Origin: Bacteroidetes bacterium GWA2_30_7
GTDB lineage: Bacteria; Bacteroidota; Bacteroidia; Bacteroidales; GWF2-33-38
Length of the DNA: 9,621 bases
Assembly (NCBI GenBank): GCA_001768155.1
Contig: MENC01000034.1
Location: 1 to 9,621, forward strand
Direction of reading: 5' to 3'
Position numbers and translations under genes: made by a program. Below the pieces are notes generated by a model. It was given only the letters and a program-made list of their open reading frames with translations, was not told the DNA's origin and did no database searches. Positions within the stretch are counted from its first letter, which is position 1, and the number at the start of each line of letters is the position of its first letter. This document shows positions 1 to 4,894 of the stretch, in pieces.

Positions 1-320
1 TGATTTTCTTTTGCAATTCTTTTTTCTAAATCAATATTAACAATAGCATCAAGTTCATTTACAACTATATCAATATTATCACATCCTATTCCTGTAGAAA
101 TTACACTAACTCTTTTTCCATTATAAGTTCCGGTGTGAGTTACAAACTCTCTGTTTTGAACTTTAAAATCAATTTTACTAAAAAAAGATGATACCATTTG
201 AACACGACCAGGGTCACCAACCAGTATTATGTTGTCGGCAATATTTTCGGGTCTTAATTTAAGATGATATATACTTCCATCAGGGTTTAATATCAATTCG
301 GATGCTTCAATTTGTTTCAT
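1..320 (-). CDS. Uridine/nucleoside phosphorylase family protein, N-terminal part (cut by window edge)
   Basis: Reading the minus strand from the ATG at 320-318 gives 106 codons, open to the window edge; family members are near 290 residues, so roughly the first third is visible. It matches the PNP/UDP phosphorylase family, cytoplasmic enzymes that split nucleosides with phosphate into base and ribose-1-phosphate. Visible signatures are a phosphate-binding VGDPGRV at residues 34-40 (Gly35, Asp36, Arg39), an early His19 likely equivalent to the N-terminal histidine that helps bind ribose or phosphate across the subunit interface in E. coli uridine phosphorylase, REF at 57-59, and STGIGCDNIDIVVNEL at 75-90. 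The stretch resembles uridine phosphorylases more than purine nucleoside phosphorylases, but the specificity-determining C-terminal part is missing. It is transcribed away from the UspA gene across a 50-bp gap. Family is confident, substrate is not. Confidence 0.92.
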   Translation of the reverse strand, partial: MKQIEASELILNPDGSIYHLKLRPENIADNIILVGDPGRVQMVSSFFSKIDFKVQNREFVTHTGTYNGKRVSVISTGIGCDNIDIVVNELDAIVNIDLEKRIAKEN

Positions 321-342
321 ATCGTTTAATATGTTAATTTTG
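311..342 (+). promoter_or_regulatory. Predicted Bacteroidota-type promoter for the UspA gene cluster
   Basis: TTTG at 311-314 is followed after exactly 20 bp by TAATTTTG at 335-342, matching the Bacteroidota TTTG/TAnnTTTG pattern. Transcription would begin near 349, about 22 nt ahead of the ATG at 371. The -33 box overlaps the third and fourth codons of the divergent phosphorylase gene. This promoter and the phosphorylase promoter face each other with nearly coincident predicted start sites. Confidence 0.55.
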
Positions 343-352
343 TATCAAATTT

Positions 353-383
353 CAAAACTATTCAAAAAAAATGAAAATGGCAA
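353..383 (-). promoter_or_regulatory. Predicted Bacteroidota-type promoter for the nucleoside phosphorylase gene
   Basis: On the minus strand, TTG (complement of 381-383) is followed after 20 bp by TAGTTTTG (complement of 353-360), an exact fit to the Bacteroidota -7 consensus TAnnTTTG with a TTG -33 element at normal spacing. The start of transcription would fall near 346, leaving a leader of about 25 nt before the ATG at 320. The -33 box lies inside the first codons of the divergent UspA gene. Confidence 0.55.
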
Positions 384-1222
384 CAAAGACGATATTAGTA
401 CCGCTTGATTTTTCAGAACAATCATTTATTGCTCTCGAACAATCTTATAATTTAGCTCGACTATCTGATTCAACATTAACACTTTTACATGTTGTAAGAG
501 AAAATAATTCAGTTTTCGGACTTTTTTCAGACAATGAAAAAAAAGATATTATTTATAAACTGAAAGTTAAACTTGACGAATATGCTGACGTAGTTCATAG
601 CAAAACAGGAATCAAAGTTGATTCGTTAATTACAAATGGAAAAGTAGTTGAAAAAATATTAGAAATTGCTGATAATTTAAACGTTAGCTTTATTGTAATG
701 GGTTCAAAAAAACCCGAAAACATGATGGAGAAAGTTATTGGAAGTAAAACATTAAGAGTAATTCAGGAAGCAAGCTGTCCTGTTATAAGTATTGAAGGCA
801 AACACCACAGAGCCGGATGTGATAATATAATTTTACCTTTAGATTTAACCAAAGAAACAACTCAAAAAGTAGCAAATACTTTAACTTTCGCAAAATTATT
901 TAATTCAAAAATTCATGCAGTTTCAGTTGTAACTACAAAAGACGATTATTTAATTAGCAGAATGAAGTTGCAAATGGAGCAAGTTCAAAAATTTATTCAA
1001 AAAAGCGGAATTGAATGTGAAACTAAAATGCTGCACGTAAGTGGTTCAAATAATGAAATATGCGATTCGATATTAGATTATTCTAATGATGTAAAAGGCG
1101 ACCTTATTATAATTATGACTCAGCAAGAAAATGATATTGTTCAGTACTTTCTTGGTTCACTTGCAAAAGAATTGATACATCGCTCTAAAATTCCTATAAT
1201 GAGTATTGTTCCTAAGAAATAA
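371..1222 (+). CDS. Universal stress protein, tandem UspA domains
   Basis: The 283-residue product is two UspA (Rossmann-like alpha/beta) domains in tandem, about residues 5-141 and 151-280. Each opens with the typical strand (TILVPLDFS at 7-15; NIILPLDLT at 152-160) and ends with a typical SCPVISIE- or KIPIMSIV-like strand. USPs are cytoplasmic proteins induced by starvation or other stress, and some bind ATP. The ATP motif G-2x-G-9x-G-(S/T) is degenerate: domain 1 has Gly111, Lys114 in place of the second glycine, then Gly124-Ser125; domain 2 keeps only Gly262-Ser263, with Met249 and Gln252 at the two other glycine positions. ATP binding is therefore doubtful, at least in domain 2. Two in-frame ATGs (371 and 377) are possible starts; the second gives MATKTILVPLDFS, closer to the usual USP start. 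No Shine-Dalgarno is visible. It likely leads an operon with the next two genes. Confidence 0.93.
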   Translation: MKMATKTILVPLDFSEQSFIALEQSYNLARLSDSTLTLLHVVRENNSVFGLFSDNEKKDIIYKLKVKLDEYADVVHSKTGIKVDSLITNGKVVEKILEIADNLNVSFIVMGSKKPENMMEKVIGSKTLRVIQEASCPVISIEGKHHRAGCDNIILPLDLTKETTQKVANTLTFAKLFNSKIHAVSVVTTKDDYLISRMKLQMEQVQKFIQKSGIECETKMLHVSGSNNEICDSILDYSNDVKGDLIIIMTQQENDIVQYFLGSLAKELIHRSKIPIMSIVPKK

Positions 1223-1262
1223 GATTAATAACTTAGAAATTTATTGACTATCATTCAAACTA

Positions 1263-1910
1263 ATGAAGTACATAATAATAGTTTTAATTTTATTTATTTG
1301 TTCATCAGGGTTTTCTCAAACCGTAAAACTTACAAAAAAAACATATATTGATACAAGTCGGATTGAAAAACTGAGTGCAAGAATTGCATATTATGGAGTT
1401 AACTCGTTTCATCCCGGATTAAAAATTGGAGTTGAATATCCTATAAAAAGAAAAATAGTTGAAAAACCCAGAATTCCACGAAGAAAAGGAATGAAAACCG
1501 TTCGTAAAGAATGGATATTTTCTGCTAATCTAACGGGATATTATCATAAAAATAATCATACAGGTTTTTGGCTAAACCCCGAATTATCACGTCGCAGAAC
1601 CGGACGAAGAGGCGGATTTAAAGAATTTTCTTATGGTTTTGGCTATTTAAAAACCTTTCAACCTAAAACATACATTGTTGACGATGAAGGAAATGTTGAA
1701 AAAGTATTTATTCCCGGACATGGTTTTTTTACAGCTAGTTTAGGAGTTGCTTATGGCAAAGATTATAGTGTAAGAACTACACAACCAATTTGCTGGTACA
1801 TAAAACCAAGCTATTATTTAATATTTCCCTATAACACATTATTTAACATGGGCTTTGGTTTTGAAATAGGAATTACTTATAAATTTTTAAAAAATTCATT
1901 TAACAAATAG
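1263..1910 (+). CDS. Secreted or outer-membrane protein of unknown function
   Basis: I do not recognise this 215-residue protein at family level. It begins with a Sec signal peptide (MKYIIIVLILFICSSGFSQ, residues 1-19), probably cut after FSQ as is common in Bacteroidota; Cys13 is not in a lipobox because Ile precedes it. The mature part has a basic segment around residues 72-82 and another RRRTGRRGG run near 110-118. After these it alternates aromatic or hydrophobic residues with glycine, for example FKEFSYGFGYLKTF, GFFTASLGVAYGKDY and a final MGFGFEIGITYKF. That pattern suggests amphipathic beta strands of a small outer-membrane barrel or a periplasmic beta protein; this is inference. It starts 40 bp after the UspA gene with no promoter match in between, and its stop is 2 bp before the next ATG, so it is likely co-transcribed with both and translationally coupled to the lipoprotein gene. 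Confidence 0.8.
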   Translation: MKYIIIVLILFICSSGFSQTVKLTKKTYIDTSRIEKLSARIAYYGVNSFHPGLKIGVEYPIKRKIVEKPRIPRRKGMKTVRKEWIFSANLTGYYHKNNHTGFWLNPELSRRRTGRRGGFKEFSYGFGYLKTFQPKTYIVDDEGNVEKVFIPGHGFFTASLGVAYGKDYSVRTTQPICWYIKPSYYLIFPYNTLFNMGFGFEIGITYKFLKNSFNK

Positions 1911-1912
1911 TA

Positions 1913-2965
1913 ATGAAATATTTAACAATTATAATATTAATCATATTATTCATAAGCAGTTGCAAAAAAGAAGATACAGAAAATCTTCAAGATTTTTTCT
2001 ATTTAAGAAATGATGGCGCCGATTTACCGGTTTATGTTGAAGGAAATGCATTATCAAACAAATTTGTAATTGTATTACATGGAGGACCGGGTGGAGATGC
2101 ACAGATATATAATAATTTTAGTAAAGCTTTTTCTGATAAACTCGAATCGAATTTTGCAATGGTATATTATGACCAAAGAGGTTCGGGAACCTCAATAGGA
2201 AAATTTAATGGCAAATTATTAAGTGTAGAACAGCATGTTGAGGATTTAGAAAAATTAATAATTTTATTAAAATCCAAATATGGTCAATCTATAAAATTGT
2301 TTCTTATGGGTCATAGCTGGGGCGGAACATTAGGAACTGCATATTTAATAAAAGGAAATAATCAAAATAACATTTCGGGATGGATTGAAGTTGATGGTGC
2401 TCACAACTTTGCATGTAATAAAGAAGTTTATTATGCACTAAAAGATATATCATTACAGCAATTAAAAAGTAGTAATTACTCAAATGAATGGAAAGAAATT
2501 TATAATTATTGTAAAAATATTGACACAACAATAACATTTGCAGATACTACAATAGCAAGATTAAATAAATATGGATTTGAAGTTGAAAAATATTTAAATG
2601 CCGATGGGTTAATTATCTTTGATACTCCACTGGAAATAAGTAGTGTGTTAAATCACTTATATACATCTGGTTATAGTCCAATAACTGCAAAAATAAATTT
2701 AAGAATTACATCAATTAAAATGTTTGATGAAGTTAAAAACCTAAACCTTTCTGACCAATTATATAAAATTAAAATTCCAACAATATTTTTATGGGGAAAA
2801 TACGATTTTGTAATACCTGTAGCGGTAGGTTATGACGGATTTAATAAAATTGGTGCAACTGATAAGCAATTTGTTTTACTTGAAAAATCTGGACACTCTT
2901 CAATGTTTAACGAAATGAAACCATTTTTATCAAATGTAATTTCATTTATAAGTATTCATAATTAG
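1913..2965 (+). CDS. Proline iminopeptidase-like alpha/beta-hydrolase lipoprotein (peptidase family S33)
   Basis: The 350-residue product starts with a lipoprotein signal ending LFISSC, so Cys17 should be lipidated. The residues after it (Lys18, Lys19, Glu20, Asp21) fit the X-K-(D/E)2 export signal described for surface lipoproteins of Bacteroidota, so an outer-surface location is likely. The rest is an alpha/beta-hydrolase of the S33 type: HGGPGG at 56-61 (oxyanion region typical of proline iminopeptidases), YYDQRGSGTS at 85-94, nucleophile elbow GHSWGG with Ser135, probable acid Asp298 in GKYDFVIP and catalytic His328 in SGHSS. All three triad positions are present and length is normal. Family members usually remove N-terminal proline from peptides, but some are esterases or other hydrolases, so the substrate is uncertain. 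It begins 2 bp after the preceding stop and is the last gene of the apparent UspA operon. Confidence 0.9.
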   Translation: MKYLTIIILIILFISSCKKEDTENLQDFFYLRNDGADLPVYVEGNALSNKFVIVLHGGPGGDAQIYNNFSKAFSDKLESNFAMVYYDQRGSGTSIGKFNGKLLSVEQHVEDLEKLIILLKSKYGQSIKLFLMGHSWGGTLGTAYLIKGNNQNNISGWIEVDGAHNFACNKEVYYALKDISLQQLKSSNYSNEWKEIYNYCKNIDTTITFADTTIARLNKYGFEVEKYLNADGLIIFDTPLEISSVLNHLYTSGYSPITAKINLRITSIKMFDEVKNLNLSDQLYKIKIPTIFLWGKYDFVIPVAVGYDGFNKIGATDKQFVLLEKSGHSSMFNEMKPFLSNVISFISIHN

Positions 2966-2980
2966 TTTTTGCAAGAAAAC

Positions 2981-3110
2981 TTCAAAAAACAAAAATCAAA
3001 TCTCAAATAAAATCCAATTCTCAAAATTCTAATTCTCAAAACCGTTTGAATATTAAATAATTGTATTTTGTGATTTATTTGATTTTTGAAGATTGAAATT
3101 TGTTATTTTT
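2981..3110. repeat. Imperfect long inverted repeat with internal 15-bp direct repeat
   Basis: The two halves around an apex near 3041-3050 are imperfectly complementary. The left arm (AACAAAAATCAAATCTCAAAT, about 2988-3008) resembles the reverse complement of the right arm (about 3080-3105, AACAAATTTCAATCTTCAAA). The left arm also holds AATTCTCAAAA twice (3016-3026 and 3031-3041, period 15). The region is A+T-rich and non-coding on both strands. It looks like a decayed dispersed palindrome of the kind common between Bacteroidota genes. Arm identity is only about two thirds by eye, so part of the symmetry could reflect base composition. Confidence 0.5.
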
Positions 3111-3153
3111 TAAAAAATGCCGTTTTCTTAGTGGCACTAAATTAAATATTAGA

Positions 3154-3182
3154 TTGTTATTTTAAAATAATTTTTATATTTA
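3154..3182 (+). promoter_or_regulatory. Predicted promoter for the eIF-2B-like gene
   Basis: TTG at 3154-3156 is followed after 18 bp by TATATTTA at 3175-3182, which matches TAnnTTTG except in its last base. The predicted start of transcription, near 3189, is only about 10 nt before the ATG at 3199, giving a very short A/T-rich leader with no Shine-Dalgarno. The match is imperfect and the surrounding DNA is AT-rich, so confidence is modest. Confidence 0.4.
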
Positions 3183-3198
3183 CAGTCGTTAAAAATTT

Positions 3199-4128
3199 AT
3201 GAAAAGTTTAATACGAAGTGTAAATAATATTAATAATGACAATAAATCTGGCTCAATAAGTTTATTGAATGAGGTTATTGTAGCAGCCGAAGAATTTTAC
3301 GTCAGAAATAAAGACGAAAATATTAATCTGGTTAATAATATTTTAATCGACCAGCTTTATAAAGTTTATAAGCAACATTCGCAACTAACGTCTATTTTTC
3401 ACTTTATTAATGAACTATTTAAATTTCTTGATTTATCAATTACCGAATTAAAAAGCTCTGAAGATGCTATTTGTTTTATTAAAGAATACAAAGAAGTCTG
3501 GAGTTCAATAGATAAATTACTTTATAATAACCTTGTAACTATTTTTGACATTCACGACAAAAAAGTTTTACTACATAGCAATAGTTCTACCATTCAGATG
3601 TTGTTTGATGAATTTAAAAATAACAATATAGCGGTTCAGGTATTTCAAACAGTTTCACATCCTGCAAAAGAAGGGTTAATACAAGCAAATTATCTGGCAG
3701 ACAATGGTTTTGATGTAACATTAATAGAAGATTCTGCAATTGGAACAATTATAGAAAATGTAAATATGATTTTTTTAGGTGCAGATGCCGTTTTTAACGA
3801 TTATTTTATTAATAAAACCGGAAGTAAAGCAATCGCAATCACCGGAAAATATAATGCAGTACCGGTTTTTGTATTTGCAGATTCAAGAAAGTTTTTTAAT
3901 GAAAAAAATGCCAATATGGATATAATAAATAAATTTCAAAAAATTGAAAATCATTCTGCTGACGAAATTTTAAATAGTATTAAAACGAAAATGAAAGTAG
4001 AAAATTCATATTTTGAAAAAATCCCTAATACATTGGTTTCAAGGTTTATTAATGAAAAAGGAGTATTTACAGGAAAAAATATTGCCAATATTTCAAACCA
4101 ATTTTCTGTATCTAAACTTTTGATTTAA
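3199..4128 (+). CDS. Orphan eIF-2B alpha/beta/delta (MtnA-fold) family protein
   Basis: The 309-residue product has an N-terminal helical region (about 1-110) and a C-terminal Rossmann-like domain with the IF-2B family signatures in order: VLLHSNSST at 123-131, SHPAKEG at 153-159, EDSAIGTI at 177-184, GADAVFND at 194-201, NKTGS at 205-209, FADSRKF at 226-232 and a terminal PNTLVSRFINEKG at 276-288. The family includes eukaryotic/archaeal eIF-2B-like subunits and the sugar-phosphate isomerases MtnA (methylthioribose-1-phosphate) and ribose-1,5-bisphosphate isomerase. The Asp used by those isomerases corresponds to Asp196 and is kept. Their catalytic cysteine (HC in the first motif) corresponds to Ser127, so ordinary isomerase activity is doubtful. 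Bacteria have no eIF2, so an initiation-factor role is unlikely; a sugar- or nucleotide-phosphate ligand is plausible. No methionine-salvage or nucleotide-salvage genes lie next to it. Function unknown. Confidence 0.85.
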   Translation: MKSLIRSVNNINNDNKSGSISLLNEVIVAAEEFYVRNKDENINLVNNILIDQLYKVYKQHSQLTSIFHFINELFKFLDLSITELKSSEDAICFIKEYKEVWSSIDKLLYNNLVTIFDIHDKKVLLHSNSSTIQMLFDEFKNNNIAVQVFQTVSHPAKEGLIQANYLADNGFDVTLIEDSAIGTIIENVNMIFLGADAVFNDYFINKTGSKAIAITGKYNAVPVFVFADSRKFFNEKNANMDIINKFQKIENHSADEILNSIKTKMKVENSYFEKIPNTLVSRFINEKGVFTGKNIANISNQFSVSKLLI

Positions 4129-4162
4129 GGAATTTGATTTAGAGCTTTATTGCATTAGCAAA

Positions 4163-4197
4163 TTCTAACTTCTAATTTCTATTTTCTAACTTCTTTA
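4163..4197. repeat. Degenerate heptamer tandem array (5 units)
   Basis: Five consecutive 7-bp units can be read: TTCTAAC, TTCTAAT, TTCTATT, TTCTAAC, TTCTTTA. Units 1 and 4 are identical and the others differ at one to three positions. The array sits 13 bp ahead of the ATG of the 4211 gene, where a promoter or leader would be expected; no clear TAnnTTTG box is present in this gap. The unit length of seven could allow slippage, but the units are diverged, which would reduce it. Confidence 0.6.
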
Positions 4198-4210
4198 TAT
4201 AAAAGTAACA

Positions 4211-4726
4211 ATGAGTCAGAAAGATTTAAAAAACTATTTAAAAAATTTAAAAAAAGCCCAACTCGAAGCTCAAATACTTGATTTATATAAAAGGTTCAAA
4301 GACGTAAAGGCTTATTACGATTTTGCATTTAATCCTAAAGAAGACAAGCTGTTAGCAGAATGTAAATTTAAAATTACTAAAGAATATTTCCCCGAAAATG
4401 GTCGTAAACCAAAAGCAAGACGCTCTGTAGCCCAAAAATATATCAGAAAATTCATCCAGTTAGGTGTTGAAAATAGAATAATTGCCGATATTATGCTTTA
4501 TAATATTGAAATAGCTCAAACATATTCATCAGAAAAGTATATAAAACAAGAATCGTTTTATATAAGTATGTTAAAATCGTTTGAAGAAGCTATTATATTC
4601 ATCAACGACAATGGATTAACTTCAGAATTGAACGAACGAACAGAAAAAATAGTGAACTTCACAAATAGCCAGAACTGGTTTAATAAATTGGTATTTGAAA
4701 GGGTTAGCTTACTTAAAACCATATAA
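4211..4726 (+). CDS. Small conserved protein, DUF6155-like
   Basis: The 171-residue product is predicted soluble, helical and cytoplasmic, with no signal peptide or membrane segment. It resembles the Bacteroidota family I recall as DUF6155: an N-terminal KDLKNYLKNLKKAQLEAQILDLYKRF helix region (residues 4-29), the strongly conserved-looking YYDFAFNPKEDKLL (35-48), a short basic GRKPKARRSVAQKYI segment (64-78), and IADIMLYNIEIAQTYS (91-106). The family assignment is from memory of the sequence pattern. No catalytic motif or known function can be named; the basic segment could contact nucleic acid or ribosomes, which is speculation. It follows the eIF-2B-like gene by 82 bp in the same direction with a heptamer repeat between, so co-transcription is possible but not certain. 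Confidence 0.8.
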   Translation: MSQKDLKNYLKNLKKAQLEAQILDLYKRFKDVKAYYDFAFNPKEDKLLAECKFKITKEYFPENGRKPKARRSVAQKYIRKFIQLGVENRIIADIMLYNIEIAQTYSSEKYIKQESFYISMLKSFEEAIIFINDNGLTSELNERTEKIVNFTNSQNWFNKLVFERVSLLKTI

Positions 4727-4748
4727 TTAATGTACGATGTACGTAATT

Positions 4749-4788
4749 AACACCTTGAAGCGTGGCGATAGCCACCTTCAAGCGTGTT
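4749..4788. repeat. Strong bulged hairpin / palindromic repeat, core CACCTTSAAGCGTG
   Basis: AACAC, TTGAAG and GTGGC on the left (4749-4753, 4755-4760, 4762-4766) pair with GCCAC, CTTCAA and GTGTT on the right (4771-4775, 4776-4781, 4784-4788) around a GATA loop (4767-4770). This gives about 17 bp of stem interrupted by single-base bulges. The same bases also form a direct repeat: CACCTTGAAGCGTG (4751-4764) and CACCTTCAAGCGTG (4773-4786), 13 of 14 identical with a 22-bp period. Weaker flanking symmetry extends it to about 4729-4809 (GTACGATGTACG on the left, TTTACAATTTACG on the right). It lies 23 bp after the stop of the 4211 gene. No U-run follows, so it is not a canonical intrinsic terminator; a dispersed palindromic repeat is more likely. 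It could still protect the 3' end of the upstream transcript. Confidence 0.75.
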
Positions 4789-4842
4789 ACTGATTTACAA
4801 TTTACGATTTGGAAGATATTTGAAAGATAAAATCATAAAAAA

Positions 4843-4873
4843 TTTGACAATTTTTTTAATTTAATTAGGTTTG
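4843..4873 (+). promoter_or_regulatory. Predicted Bacteroidota-type promoter for the 4895 gene
   Basis: TTTG at 4843-4846 is separated by 19 bp from TAGGTTTG at 4866-4873, an exact fit to the TTTG/TAnnTTTG consensus. Transcription would start near 4880, about 15 nt before the ATG at 4895. This decides the gene start: the in-frame TTG at 4871 falls inside the -7 box and would lie upstream of the transcript. Confidence 0.6.
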
Positions 4874-4894
4874 AATTATCAAACAAAGCAATTT

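Noticed and set aside
1263..1304. Lipobox in the 1263 gene (Cys13)
   Set aside because: The residues before the cysteine are L-F-I; a lipobox needs Gly, Ala or Ser directly before it. A Sec signal with cleavage after FSQ fits better.
2304..2537. 77-codon open frame on the minus strand
   Set aside because: It lies wholly inside the S33 hydrolase gene over its nucleophile region; the product is low-complexity and rich in Leu/Tyr, as expected from antisense of AT-rich coding DNA.
3117..3137. TGCC...GGCA hairpin upstream of the eIF-2B-like gene
   Set aside because: The arms are only 4 bp with an 11-nt loop and no extension, within chance expectation.
4163..4197. CRISPR-like or spacer-repeat array
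   Set aside because: The units are contiguous 7-mers with no spacers; elsewhere in the window no regularly spaced repeats of CRISPR size occur.
4749..4788. Intrinsic terminator for the 4211 gene
   Set aside because: The hairpin is strong but no T-run follows on either strand, and the bulges and double symmetry fit a repeat element better.
4871..4894. TTG start extending the 4895 gene by 8 codons
   Set aside because: The TTG is part of the predicted -7 box TAGGTTTG, so it would lie upstream of the transcript start, and family members as I recall them begin close to MTxEIL.
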